The position numbers and the translations under genes were made by a program. A DNA stretch of 64,000 nucleotides. Source: Neptunicella sp048268085 (GTDB taxonomy: Bacteria > Pseudomonadota > Gammaproteobacteria > Enterobacterales > Alteromonadaceae). The stretch lies in NCBI RefSeq assembly GCF_048268085.1, contig NZ_JBLWWF010000008.1:86048-150047 (forward strand), written 5' to 3'. Of the stretch, positions 48,140 through 58,175 are shown piece after piece. A model generated the notes under the pieces. It saw only the letters and a program-made list of their open reading frames with translations. It searched no databases and was not told the DNA's origin. Each line of letters starts with the position of its first letter. The stretch's first letter is position 1.

Positions 48140-48144
48140 AAAAA

Positions 48145-48173
48145 CTACTGGCGCAATTTTATTGCGCCAGTAG
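48145..48173 (-). terminator. Terminator of the mbnP-mbnH pair
   Basis: CTACTGGCGCAAT and ATTGCGCCAGTAG form a perfect 13-bp stem, followed on the minus strand by seven T, directly past the mbnH-like stop. It also lies just past the convergent DUF945 gene. Confidence 0.85.
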
Positions 48174-49256
48174 CTATGGTGCCGGAGCTGCAAACTGCGG
48201 ATTGGTGACAAAATCCTGATCCGTTAAACTACGCAAAAAAGCCTCCAGATCGATTTTTTCTTGTTCTGTTAAGTTTAATACGTGAATAAACGGATTTTTT
48301 AGCGGGCTATTGATCCCCGCTCCCCGTCCCCCGGCATTATAAAACTCAATCACATCGCGCAAGGTAGCCAAACTGCCATCATGCATATAAGGTGCACTTA
48401 ACTCCACATTACGCAGCGTTGGAGCGCGAAATTTGCCCATATCCCGTGGTGCTGAAGTCACCTCAATTAAGCCAGGATCAGAAGCGGGATAAGCCCCTTT
48501 ACCATCCACATTATATAAACCAGTATTGTGAAATGGGCGCAGATCCAGTTGCTGAAACTGGTGTTGACTGGACTGGGTAAAATTGAAACCACCATGACAA
48601 TGGTGGCACTCCAACCGCTCAGAGAAAAATAGATTTAAACCGCGCTTGGCCGACTCTGACAACGCATTGTCATCTTGTTGATAGGCATAACGATCAAAAT
48701 CGCTGCTTAATGAAATAAGACTGCGCACAAAGCTGGCCAAGGCTTTTACCATCATGTCGAAATTTAACGGTGAATCACCGAAGGCTGCCTCGGTCATGCG
48801 GTTATAGTCGAGGCTATCAAAGCGCTTTAAAATCGCTTTTTCATGGCCTGTTATCCCCAACTCTATGGGTTGTTCAGAAAACATCGGCATGACGATTTGC
48901 TGTTCAATGCGGGTTAATCCCGAATGCGCCCAGGTCAAATTACTGTTGTAGGCCACATTCACCAGTGACGATGCATTACGTCGGTGCACCTCTCCGGTAC
49001 TGCCAATCGCCTGCTTAATGGGCTCAGCGAAGGCATATTGCTGTTGATGGCAACTGGCGCAGGATTGAGTTTGGTTAAATGACAGATTCGTGTCGTAAAA
49101 TAATGCCCGGCCCAGTGCCACTTTAGCGTCTGACATGGGGTTATCTTTCGGCACTACCGGGGCAGGAAAACCTTTGGGTAAATGCCAGTCGTAAGGCTTG
49201 GGAGCTGGCTGACAGCCCACCAACAACGTGGCAAGCATAAAGATCACAGTACGCAT
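48174..49256 (-). CDS. Di-heme cytochrome c peroxidase family enzyme (MbnH/MauG-like)
   Basis: A 360-residue lipoprotein (lipobox LVGC) with two c-type heme sites: CASCH (about residue 66) and CHHCH (about 218). The overall layout matches the di-heme partner of the metallo-mystery pair, MbnH, which in methanotrophs oxidises a Trp of MbnP to kynurenine to build a copper site. Its ATG overlaps the stop of the mbnP-like gene by one base (TAATG), so the pair is translationally coupled. Confidence 0.88.
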   Translation of the reverse strand: MRTVIFMLATLLVGCQPAPKPYDWHLPKGFPAPVVPKDNPMSDAKVALGRALFYDTNLSFNQTQSCASCHQQQYAFAEPIKQAIGSTGEVHRRNASSLVNVAYNSNLTWAHSGLTRIEQQIVMPMFSEQPIELGITGHEKAILKRFDSLDYNRMTEAAFGDSPLNFDMMVKALASFVRSLISLSSDFDRYAYQQDDNALSESAKRGLNLFFSERLECHHCHGGFNFTQSSQHQFQQLDLRPFHNTGLYNVDGKGAYPASDPGLIEVTSAPRDMGKFRAPTLRNVELSAPYMHDGSLATLRDVIEFYNAGGRGAGINSPLKNPFIHVLNLTEQEKIDLEAFLRSLTDQDFVTNPQFAAPAP

Positions 49257-50026
49257 TAGTCGGCAAACAATGTGGGTAAATTATCCAGCAATAACTGGCA
49301 CGCTGCCTGTTCGGCATAATGAAAGGTACAACTAGTTTGATTAGTTAATTCCACTCCGGCTAATAATCTATCCAGTTGCATCACAATATGTCCATCATTG
49401 GTAAGCGGTACTACAAACTGAAACAGATTCGGCTTATCGCATGCCGTTGCGGGACTACGCACCGCACTGTCGGCCATACACCCGGTACTGCCCAGATGAA
49501 ACGCCCAACTGCCCTGCTCCGATTGCAGATCCAGCCGCAAAAACTTGTGGCCACCTTGCCACGACCAAAACATACTGGACAGATTTAACGGCGAAGGCTG
49601 GGTTAGTGGATTGGCATGATTAAGGGCGAAAGGCACGCCAAGATTAAAACGGATTTTGTCTGCTTGTTGCCAGTCCTGTGGCTCCGCTAATTGTAATTGT
49701 TGAGCAGGAGTGGCGTCTGTTGCGCAATCGTCTAGCCTCAATAATGCCACCGATTCCGTCTGGCGATCATTAAGCTGTAACGGCACCGACTGCCAGCGGC
49801 CTTGCCGATGGACTTCTATATCACTGACAAAAAAATTGAATTGGTTTAGTTGCCATTGCCGGTCTTGGTGTGTAAACCGAGTCAAACAATTTATTGGCTG
49901 TTGTTGATATTGTAAATCAAACTGCACAATATCCGTCATTGTTGATGGCTGACATCCCAGCAATGCAATACCTATCAACAGAACAAAATATGTTACTTTT
50001 TGGTTTAACAAGCCTAGATTAAGCAT
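49256..50026 (-). CDS. MbnP-like copper-binding lipoprotein (metallo-mystery pair, four-Cys protein)
   Basis: A 256-residue lipoprotein (lipobox LLGC). Conserved family blocks include LNLSSMFWSWQGGHKFLRLDL (Trp residues that are modification targets in MbnP), FHLGSTGC and later paired cysteines. It is the protein substrate/copper carrier partner of the di-heme enzyme that follows. The ATG at 50026 is preferred over a TTG at 50041. Only 22 bp separate this start from that of the divergent choice-of-anchor-B gene, so the promoters must overlap or lie inside coding sequence. Confidence 0.82.
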   Translation of the reverse strand: MLNLGLLNQKVTYFVLLIGIALLGCQPSTMTDIVQFDLQYQQQPINCLTRFTHQDRQWQLNQFNFFVSDIEVHRQGRWQSVPLQLNDRQTESVALLRLDDCATDATPAQQLQLAEPQDWQQADKIRFNLGVPFALNHANPLTQPSPLNLSSMFWSWQGGHKFLRLDLQSEQGSWAFHLGSTGCMADSAVRSPATACDKPNLFQFVVPLTNDGHIVMQLDRLLAGVELTNQTSCTFHYAEQAACQLLLDNLPTLFAD

Positions 50027-50048
50027 AGTGATACAGGGCAATTAGCGT

Positions 50049-52787
50049 ATGCGACAATTAATATCCACCATCATCATGGTTTTAACCTTGTGCAGTCAAG
50101 TTGCACAGGCACATTCAGAACATGATAAAGCCCGGTTTGTCGCTACAGACGGGATAGATCAAAACCGCTGTGCCAACCGTTTTCGTCCGTGTAAAACCAT
50201 CGAATATGCCGCCCAGCACGCCAATAAAGGCGATAAAATATTGCTCGCTGCTGGCCTATACCCAGTTAGCGGTGAAACCGAATTGTTTTATCTGGTGAGT
50301 CAAATTGTGCCGGTCATGGGGGGGTACAGCCAGATTGATAATTACAATATTCAAAACCCCGATCTTTACCAAACCACCGTCAGCGGTGTGCCTTTTGAAT
50401 TTGCCGACCAACTGGGAAAACAGGGTTTTGTGGTCATTCGGGATAGCAAAACAGCCAGTTCAACCCACAAACTTGCCGCCAAAATGTCTGGTTACGATGC
50501 ATTAAAACAACAGCAAAACGAATTGGATTGTATAAATAATCAAGCCGGGAATTATGCATGCGATAACATCTCGCTGGTGGCTCATGTGCCTTTATCCAAT
50601 CTGCCCGGCTCACCTAACGCCGCCAATGATATTTGGGGGCATACCGATTTAAACACAGGATCAGAATACGCACTGATAGGACTCAATAATGGCACTGCGG
50701 TAGTGGATTTAGCCGACCCGGCAAACCCTCAAATGGTGGGTAGTGTGAGCGGTTCAGAGTCCATCTGGCGGGATATAAAAGTCTATCAATTTTACGATCA
50801 GGCTAATGCCCGCTGGCAAGCCTATGCTTATGTCACTACCGAAAATCCCAATGATGGATTAACCATTATCGATCTGAACGACTTGCCCAACTCGGTCAGT
50901 TTGGTCAAGCACCAGTTTGATTTTCGCTCAGCGCACAATATTTATATTAGCGATGTGGATTACAGCCTGAACATTGCCAATAGCGATCGCCTACCGCAAA
51001 TACATATTCTGGGCGCCAACACCTATTTTGGTTCCCAGCAAAGTTTTTCGTTGGCGAATCCGCTTAATCCTTCTCTGAATATGAATCCCGGTAATGTCAG
51101 CGCCAACGACTACACTCACGACGCCAGTTCGGTGTTAATTACCGACACGCGCAAAGATAGCCAATGCCAGAACGCCACTGACAGTTGCCTGGTAATGCTG
51201 GATTTTAATGAAGACAGCATGCGCTTATGGGATCAAACCAATCCGCAACAACGGGTTAATTTAAGTAATACCGGTTATAGCCAGTCGGCCTATGTGCACT
51301 CGGGCTGGTGGAGTGAAGATAAAAATTACGTGTTTGTACATGACGAACTGGACGAACAACGTTACGGCTTAAATAGCACGTTGAGGATTTTTGATATTAC
51401 CGATTTAACCGCTCCGCAACTGGCCGGGATCTGGACCGGCCCCACCGCCGCCATCGACCACAATGGTTTTGTGCGCGGTAACCGCTATTTTATGTCCAAT
51501 TACGAACGGGGATTAACCATTCTGGATATTAGTGAGCCAGCCAATCCACAACAAGTGGGCTTTTTCGATACCTTTCCCTCCTCCAATAACGCCAGTTTTA
51601 ATGGTGCGTGGGGCGTCTATCCATTTTTGCCCAGCGGCCTGATTATTGTGAGTGATATTAATAGCGGTCTGTATATCTTACGGGATCACACCAGTGATAA
51701 TAATCAGAATGCGGTTGCGTTTGCCCACCCTAACTATGCTGGACAAGAAAACACCAGCGTCCCCATCCGTGTGCAACGCAGCGGCAATACCTCCCAACCT
51801 TTACAAGTTAACTACGAAACCTTGCCTGGTTCGGCTAACAGCACCGATTTCGACGCCCAACAAGGGGTACTCAACTGGTCAGCCGATGATAACAGCCCCA
51901 AAACCATCAACATTATGCTGTTACCTGATCAGGATGATGAAGAGTTTGATGAACAGTTATTTGTTCGCCTGGTTAATCCCACCAGTGGCAGCACCTTAAC
52001 CACCCCCAATCTGGCCAGTATTGTCATTCAGGGTAAAGCCGCCATTGGTGCCGCCGCGTTTAGCCAATCTGAATTGGTACTGTATGAAAACCAGTCCACT
52101 ACCAGCGTTGCGGTTAAACGATTGCGTGCTACCACTGAGCCGTTACAGGTTAACTACCAGCTGGCTAATCAATCTGCCATCAGCGGCGAAGATATAATTG
52201 AGACCTCCGGCACATTAAGCTGGGAGGCTAATCAAACCGAAAGTCAAAGCATCGACCTGACAGTAATCGACGATAATATTACCGAAAGTGAAGAAACACT
52301 GTTGCTGGTATTAGAAGCCGCCCAGGATGAAATGTTAGGTAGCCCCAATGAATTGACGATCCACATCCGTGACGATGAATCCAACCTGCCACCGACCGCT
52401 GATGCGGGAACCGACAGCCAAGTCAATGCTCGCCAGAATGTCACACTCAATGGAACCGCGTCTGATCCGGAAAACGACGCCATAACGGTTCAATGGCAAC
52501 AAACCGCCGGAACAACCGTAGCCTTAAGTACCCCAGATAGTTTAACCCCCAGCTTTAGTGCGCCGGATAGTGATAGCAGCCTGACTTTCGAATTAACCGT
52601 TACCGATCCATTTGGCACCAGCACCCGTGATTCGGTTACGATAACAGTGATCAAACCCACTGCCCCACCTAGCAGCAATAGTGGCTCTTCCGGTGGCGGC
52701 GGCATAAGCGGGTTAATCTGGGTGTTGCTGATGATAACCGCTTGGCGATATCAAGCGGTTTTAGATAAATTCAGGGGGATAAAATAG
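50049..52787 (+). CDS. Choice-of-anchor B protein with Calx-beta and PKD-like domains and a GlyGly-CTERM tail
   Basis: A 912-residue secreted protein. A signal peptide (ends AQA) is followed by a short parallel-beta-helix-like entry (CKTIEYAAQHANKGDKILLAAG) and the choice-of-anchor-B region of LVIVD-type repeats (about residues 180-560). Two Calx-beta-like domains (565-780), a PKD/Ig domain (785-870) and a C-terminal Gly/Ser linker with SSGGGG, a hydrophobic segment and basic end follow. That tail is a GlyGly-CTERM signal for rhombosortase cleavage; the enzyme is encoded at 216-824. It is divergent from the mbnP/mbnH pair, suggesting a shared copper or iron-related surface role. Confidence 0.85.
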   Translation: MRQLISTIIMVLTLCSQVAQAHSEHDKARFVATDGIDQNRCANRFRPCKTIEYAAQHANKGDKILLAAGLYPVSGETELFYLVSQIVPVMGGYSQIDNYNIQNPDLYQTTVSGVPFEFADQLGKQGFVVIRDSKTASSTHKLAAKMSGYDALKQQQNELDCINNQAGNYACDNISLVAHVPLSNLPGSPNAANDIWGHTDLNTGSEYALIGLNNGTAVVDLADPANPQMVGSVSGSESIWRDIKVYQFYDQANARWQAYAYVTTENPNDGLTIIDLNDLPNSVSLVKHQFDFRSAHNIYISDVDYSLNIANSDRLPQIHILGANTYFGSQQSFSLANPLNPSLNMNPGNVSANDYTHDASSVLITDTRKDSQCQNATDSCLVMLDFNEDSMRLWDQTNPQQRVNLSNTGYSQSAYVHSGWWSEDKNYVFVHDELDEQRYGLNSTLRIFDITDLTAPQLAGIWTGPTAAIDHNGFVRGNRYFMSNYERGLTILDISEPANPQQVGFFDTFPSSNNASFNGAWGVYPFLPSGLIIVSDINSGLYILRDHTSDNNQNAVAFAHPNYAGQENTSVPIRVQRSGNTSQPLQVNYETLPGSANSTDFDAQQGVLNWSADDNSPKTINIMLLPDQDDEEFDEQLFVRLVNPTSGSTLTTPNLASIVIQGKAAIGAAAFSQSELVLYENQSTTSVAVKRLRATTEPLQVNYQLANQSAISGEDIIETSGTLSWEANQTESQSIDLTVIDDNITESEETLLLVLEAAQDEMLGSPNELTIHIRDDESNLPPTADAGTDSQVNARQNVTLNGTASDPENDAITVQWQQTAGTTVALSTPDSLTPSFSAPDSDSSLTFELTVTDPFGTSTRDSVTITVIKPTAPPSSNSGSSGGGGISGLIWVLLMITAWRYQAVLDKFRGIK

Positions 52788-52936
52788 TTCTTCCGCCAGC
52801 AATCAGGTTAAAATTTCATCATTCAAATCATTAGAATGAGCCAAACAGATGACAATAAATTAAAAACTACTTATACTGCGCGTCGCTTTGGTCTTGGCGG
52901 ATGTTCATCCTCTAACCAAAACGATAAAAATAATGT

Positions 52937-53013
52937 GCCCCCTTAGCTCAGTTGGTTAGAGCGCACGACTCATAATCGTTAGGTCCCCTGTTCAAGTCAG
53001 GGAGGGGGCACCA
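52937..53013 (+). tRNA. tRNA with CAT anticodon, probably tRNA-Ile2
   Basis: A 77-base tRNA with encoded CCA and a fully paired acceptor stem (GCCCCCT/AGGGGGC). The anticodon loop CTCATAA gives CAT. The acceptor and T-arm bases resemble isoleucine tRNAs read as AUA after lysidine modification more than elongator Met tRNA. Base 27 and 43 (C-T) do not pair. The island begins directly at its 3' end, so it is the likely integration site. Confidence 0.85.
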
Positions 53014-53501
53014 TTTTTACTGCTTTTACGTGTTAGTTACTACCAACCTTGCTTTGACTGTGCTACCTCTGTGCTACTTTTTAATTTATCACATTTTCCA
53101 TTAATTTCATCTATTCAGTCACTTTCACGCCGTGTGGCTGGTAAGTTTTAGCGCTTGCAGCCTAAAGGGGTGCCATACCACATGACAAACACCGACTACC
53201 TAAAGAGAAACCAGTTAAGCTATAAATTGCCTGCAGGGTTGCGTAGCGAGGAGGCTCCACTTGTGGGGGGCCTATTTATGGCTTGAGTGGATTTGAACGG
53301 AGTGGTTTAGGGCTTTCGGTTTTAAATTCTATAAATGACAAACGATCGTGACAATTTCATTTGTCTTTTATTGCGAACTGTCTATAGATGTAATGATAGC
53401 CCCGATCATACTGATAGTTAGTTGGTCGTGATGTGTTCCTTGCAAAGTCTTAATTTAACCCCAATCATCACTATACGATTAAATAGTCTTTGAAGTTTTA
53501 C
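53014..53501. other. Island left flank without a gene
   Basis: 488 bp with no supported reading frame. CTGTGCTAC occurs twice, 11 bp apart (53058-53066 and 53069-53077), a spacing of one helical turn. The rest is featureless. It should hold the left attachment arm and the promoter of the large nuclease-NTPase gene. Confidence 0.5.
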
Positions 53502-56500
53502 ATGGCATTAGAAGCTGGTGGATACGCAGAAAAGTTAGGGAATAAGTATGAGGCAAACTGGATTGCATATCAGCTTCTCCGACTTTTGGAAGAAAAAATT
53601 GCTTGGGTGTCGGTTGAACCGCTAGGTGATGATGAAGTCGGCGTGGACGTAATTGCTGGGTTGCATGATAACCAGTGTGAGTACTATCAATGTAAAGCAG
53701 GAAGTGGCAACAGAGAATATTGGACGCTATCCAAACTAAATCAATCAAAGATATTGAGTAACGCACAATTTCATATTGATAGGGGCAGCCGTGAGTTTCA
53801 TCTTGTATCTCCCCTGAATTGCAAAGTCATTTCGGACTTAAGTGACAGCGCCTTAAATACCAACGGTAATCCTCGAGATTTTGTAAATCACCAAATAAAT
53901 ACTAGTACAGAAAGACAAAAGTCCTTTGCCTCAATCTGTGGTTATCTGTCTCTTGATATCAGCGATGATGGAGATGTTCAAAAAGCAATTAACTTATTGC
54001 AAAGGTTCAAAATCACACCGTACAACATTAACCAACATACACAGACTGAACTGGAGGATAAAGCAGCAAAATTGTTTTCTGGAGTGCCAATAAAGCTTGT
54101 CAATTTTCTTAAAAACTATGTTGTTGAGTTCAATAAATTAAGACAAAAGATTACTACACAAGACTTGTTGCAAGATCTGAAATCTAGTGGTTTTTCACCT
54201 CGACTTGTACCAGATGATGACAGAATCGCGCCTGTGATAGAGCGATTATCGATTGATTTTGAGGATTCTATTAGGCCGTTCCTTATTTGTAGTCAATTAA
54301 TATCAAGAGCTGAACTAAATGATGTGATTCAGTCAGTAAACCAAAATGCAATTACGTTGGTTAAAGCAGAAGCTGGGATGGGGAAAAGTGCCTTACTCTT
54401 GGAATTGCATCAAAAACTTAGTACTGAAGGCACAATCAGTATCCCTATTCGCCTCGACAGGAAGAGGCCGGAAAACAATGTTGATGCCTTTGGTCAATCT
54501 TTAGGGTTTCCTTACTCTCCAGTTTTAAGCGTCAGTAAATACGCAAAAGATAAAAAATTTGTATTTATCTTAGATCAACTGGACGCTATCAGATGGACAG
54601 CTGGACATTCGAATAATGCTTTGCAAATCTGCCAGGAACTTGTAAGGCAGATACTATCGCTCAGGAACGATGGATTAGAAGCCAGTATCGTACTTGCATC
54701 TAGAGATTTTGATATTAGTGAAGATATTGCGTTATCTAGTTGGATTGCAAGTATCAAAGATGACCTGAAAGATTTTCATATTTCCAACTTAGATGAAAAT
54801 ACTGTCGAGAAACTAATATCGCCTTTCGAAAGCTATAAGACTATTTCGGAAGAAAAAAAACGCACTCTGCAAGTTCCGCTTTGGTTAAGCATTTATCTTA
54901 CAATTGCCAATCGCACTCAATCAGCACCTCGATTCAACAACAAGTTGGAATTAGTTAAAAAATACTGGGAAGACAGGATAAGTCTCGTAAAGACTCTGAA
55001 TACTAGTGAACAGGATGTTGCAAGATTGATAGATGAAATCGTTGTTCTAATGACGAGTAGGTCACGATTGGCAATATCGGAAAATTCGTTATCAATTGGG
55101 ACACAGAACTCTTTGGACGCACTGCTTTCGGTTGGAGTTCTGACTAGGCAAAAACACAGAATTAGCTTCCGCCATCAAGCTCTGTACGACTATCAAGTTG
55201 GTATCAAACTTTTCAATGCAGGTATCGATTCTTCTTCAAAGTTGATATCAGAGATAGGTGACTTCAGTCATCAAACGTTAACCAAAAGAGAGCATCTAAA
55301 ATACGCTTTGAACATGTTGTTGGATTCGGAACAACAGGCGTTTTGCGATTGTGCTGAAACCATTCTATTAAGTGATAAGATCAGGTTTCATCTTAAGTAT
55401 TTAACCCTTAATTCAATAAAAGAGTTAACTAACTTAACGAAGCCAGCCAAGTCGATGATCGATAAAATCATTGCTGAGCCTGAGTTGCTGTCTAAATTTA
55501 TTTCAACTTGTAGTTACAAGAACGCAGATATTATTCGTTATCTATCTGACACATCAAAAATCTCGGATTGGCTAAATGGTTCAGATGACGAGTTGATAGA
55601 AACTTCAATAAGGCTTCTGCATTCAATCGCTGACTCAAATCCTGAGATTGTAATAAAGGAACTTAAGCCATTTGTCGGGATAAGCGAGTTATGGAATAAC
55701 AGAGTGTATAGGGGACTATGTTGGGATATAGAAAAAGATTCTGATTCGATGTTCGAGCTAAGATTGGAACTCTTTACTAGAGGCTGTAACGTAGACTTTA
55801 TTGATTGGAAAGCTCTGTCCCAAAAGGTGCCTGAACGAGCGCTGACTCTAATTGAACTAATGTTGTCTCACTACAAAGGTGTTCTTTGCCTGCCAAGATA
55901 CTCTCCCGAAGCATTAAGTACCGAGTCGTTTGCAAGAAGGGACAATTGGTCAGCAAGTGAAATAGACGAAATTACACAGATTGCTAATCTAATTCCTGAA
56001 GAAGTCCTTGAGAGATTATTAACATTAATCTACTCGTTCTTAGGTGACTTACAGGACGAAGAGGTAGCTTATCAATGGCTTCAAAAAGATGACCTTTCGC
56101 GATACGAAGTCACAAGTAGCCTAACTCATGGCGTGTTTTCTCTTATTTTGCATTCCGGGCAAATGATCGCATCAGAAGATAGACTACTGGAATTGATACG
56201 TCCGTACCTGAATAGCGATAGCCCTGTCATAAACTACCTTATAGCTAACTTAATGTTGAACCTCTCAGAAGTGCATGCTGATTTGACAATAGGCTGGCTG
56301 CTGGACAACCCTGAAAGCCGCTTTAGATGCGGAAACACTTATGCAGAGCCTGAATGGATTTTACCTGGCAAATTAATTACCAAATTTTCTCAACATTGCT
56401 CTGAGCACCTTTTAGAAAAATTGGAAGAAAATATTTACTCATTTAAAACTAAGTTAACCATAGACAACATCAAGTGGCGCTTAGAAGCGAGACGACGAGG

Positions 56501-58175
56501 GATGTACTACTCCTTCTGGGGAGAAACACAACACTTTTTACTTCCATGTTTGCCGAAAAGCCTAATTTCAGACAATTCTAAGCAACTAATTGGTGTTTTA
56601 AAGCGCAAATTCTCAGATTACAGTGATTATGATTTTTGCTCTGTAAGCAATCGATCTGGAGGTGTAGTTACATCTCCTCTTCCTATAGGTAATCGTCTGT
56701 CAGATAAGAGTTGGAAAAAGATCATCCTAACGCCAGAAGATGAAGTGAATACAGGAAATTGGAAACAAGTTGGTGCTGAAGTTATTACCGAGGTAAGTGT
56801 AGAGCAGTTTTCTCGTACTTTAGAAGTAGCCGTCAAAAACGAACCTGAACGCTTTGCTAATTTCGCTTTATCGCTTCCAAAAGATATTAACAATAAATAC
56901 GTCCGCGCATTTTTTTGGGGACTTACCAAAAGTAATCCGAGCAGAATTACTAAAGGCTACCTTGAAAATTGGCAACAATGCCCCGTTGAGTTGACAGAAA
57001 AGGTAATAGAGCATTTCGGGGACAGTGGAAACGAGAGTGCAATAGCGAGGTTAATTGAAAGTAGAGTTGATGACGAAAGTTGGTCGCCAGCGACAATAGC
57101 TCTACTAGAAAAAATCGCACAAACTGCCGAAGATCCGTGCTTTAACAAGCTGAATGTCCGTGATATCAAAAAAAGTGAGAATGCCAGTGAGGCAGATGTT
57201 GAGACCTTACGCGGTAATGCAATCAATTGTACCAGAGGTATTGCGTATGGTGGTATTGCACGCGTTTTTAGGAAAGATCAAGCGTATGCGATAAAACACC
57301 AAAGCTTAATAGACAGCGCTATCAATGATTTTCACCCAGCTGTGAATATCACTGCTGTTGATCTTTTGTTACCTATGTCCAATTACGATAAGGATTTTGC
57401 AGACAGTAAGTTTTTAGAGCTATGTAATAAGGATTTACGAATGACCAGCGCATATGGTGCTCATCATTTCTTCAACAATGGTTTTGAAGGCCATCAGCAA
57501 TCAAAGTATGTTGAGCTGGTATTGCAAATGCTCAAGTCCTCCTACGATGATGTGAAAAAAGAGGCTGCTCGCCAAGTTTATGCGCGTTGGTTTTTCAATG
57601 ATCTATTTCAGAATGAAGTCAGTTTGGTACTAGACGGTGATGAAATCTTGCAAGAAGGTTGCGCCTCTGTAGTCCAACAGTTTTTGCGGGAAGATAAACA
57701 TCACGACAAAATTCACAAAGTAATACCAGCCTATTCCGCGCTTTTGAACTGTGAAAATGAAGATGTTCTTAGAACAGTAGGAGGTAGCGTTAGGAATCAA
57801 AATTATTGGGAAAAACACAATGCAACTCAACTTTTTGACATTTTTGTGCAATCAAAAGCGGCTAAGTATTGCTTATGGGAGCTTTTTGAACAGCTAAGTT
57901 GTCATCCTCGCTCAATATCAGAATTTAGCGCACACCTATATCAACTCATAGACAACCTTACTGGTGACACGTCAGAAGATGTGCGAAATAAGCATATGAG
58001 AATTCGTGAAACGTCGATTATTAAAGTGCTGCAAAGATTGTATGATGAGGCAACTGAGGAAGAAGACAAGTCAACTATCAATGTTTGTTTAGACATTTGG
58101 GACAGAATACTTTCTTCAGAAGTGTACGCCGCAATCAACGCAGTTAATGAATTAGACAAAGGACTACTAAGTTAA
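53502..58175 (+). CDS. STAND-type NTPase with N-terminal Cap4/DUF4297-like nuclease domain, candidate anti-phage protein
   Basis: A 1557-residue protein. Residues 1-110 match the Cap4-type PD-(D/E)xK nuclease: YAEKLGNKYEANW helix, an acidic stretch ending GVDVI (Asp about 48) and YYQCK (catalytic Lys about 65). A P-loop NTPase follows: Walker A EAGMGKSALL (about 290), Walker B FVFILDQLDAI (about 353), a LASRDFDI sensor block (about 400) and a winged-helix-like ISFRHQALYDYQ (about 555). Residues 640-1557 are helical, repeat-like and otherwise unrecognised, as in pattern-sensing Avs-type proteins. The start is at the ATG at 53502; no strong ribosome site is seen. Single gene without a partner. 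Confidence 0.8.
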   Translation: MALEAGGYAEKLGNKYEANWIAYQLLRLLEEKIAWVSVEPLGDDEVGVDVIAGLHDNQCEYYQCKAGSGNREYWTLSKLNQSKILSNAQFHIDRGSREFHLVSPLNCKVISDLSDSALNTNGNPRDFVNHQINTSTERQKSFASICGYLSLDISDDGDVQKAINLLQRFKITPYNINQHTQTELEDKAAKLFSGVPIKLVNFLKNYVVEFNKLRQKITTQDLLQDLKSSGFSPRLVPDDDRIAPVIERLSIDFEDSIRPFLICSQLISRAELNDVIQSVNQNAITLVKAEAGMGKSALLLELHQKLSTEGTISIPIRLDRKRPENNVDAFGQSLGFPYSPVLSVSKYAKDKKFVFILDQLDAIRWTAGHSNNALQICQELVRQILSLRNDGLEASIVLASRDFDISEDIALSSWIASIKDDLKDFHISNLDENTVEKLISPFESYKTISEEKKRTLQVPLWLSIYLTIANRTQSAPRFNNKLELVKKYWEDRISLVKTLNTSEQDVARLIDEIVVLMTSRSRLAISENSLSIGTQNSLDALLSVGVLTRQKHRISFRHQALYDYQVGIKLFNAGIDSSSKLISEIGDFSHQTLTKREHLKYALNMLLDSEQQAFCDCAETILLSDKIRFHLKYLTLNSIKELTNLTKPAKSMIDKIIAEPELLSKFISTCSYKNADIIRYLSDTSKISDWLNGSDDELIETSIRLLHSIADSNPEIVIKELKPFVGISELWNNRVYRGLCWDIEKDSDSMFELRLELFTRGCNVDFIDWKALSQKVPERALTLIELMLSHYKGVLCLPRYSPEALSTESFARRDNWSASEIDEITQIANLIPEEVLERLLTLIYSFLGDLQDEEVAYQWLQKDDLSRYEVTSSLTHGVFSLILHSGQMIASEDRLLELIRPYLNSDSPVINYLIANLMLNLSEVHADLTIGWLLDNPESRFRCGNTYAEPEWILPGKLITKFSQHCSEHLLEKLEENIYSFKTKLTIDNIKWRLEARRRGMYYSFWGETQHFLLPCLPKSLISDNSKQLIGVLKRKFSDYSDYDFCSVSNRSGGVVTSPLPIGNRLSDKSWKKIILTPEDEVNTGNWKQVGAEVITEVSVEQFSRTLEVAVKNEPERFANFALSLPKDINNKYVRAFFWGLTKSNPSRITKGYLENWQQCPVELTEKVIEHFGDSGNESAIARLIESRVDDESWSPATIALLEKIAQTAEDPCFNKLNVRDIKKSENASEADVETLRGNAINCTRGIAYGGIARVFRKDQAYAIKHQSLIDSAINDFHPAVNITAVDLLLPMSNYDKDFADSKFLELCNKDLRMTSAYGAHHFFNNGFEGHQQSKYVELVLQMLKSSYDDVKKEAARQVYARWFFNDLFQNEVSLVLDGDEILQEGCASVVQQFLREDKHHDKIHKVIPAYSALLNCENEDVLRTVGGSVRNQNYWEKHNATQLFDIFVQSKAAKYCLWELFEQLSCHPRSISEFSAHLYQLIDNLTGDTSEDVRNKHMRIRETSIIKVLQRLYDEATEEEDKSTINVCLDIWDRILSSEVYAAINAVNELDKGLLS

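Noticed and set aside
53479..53766. 95-codon minus-strand frame over the start of the nuclease-NTPase gene
   Set aside because: It overlaps the conserved nuclease domain in the opposite direction and matches nothing.
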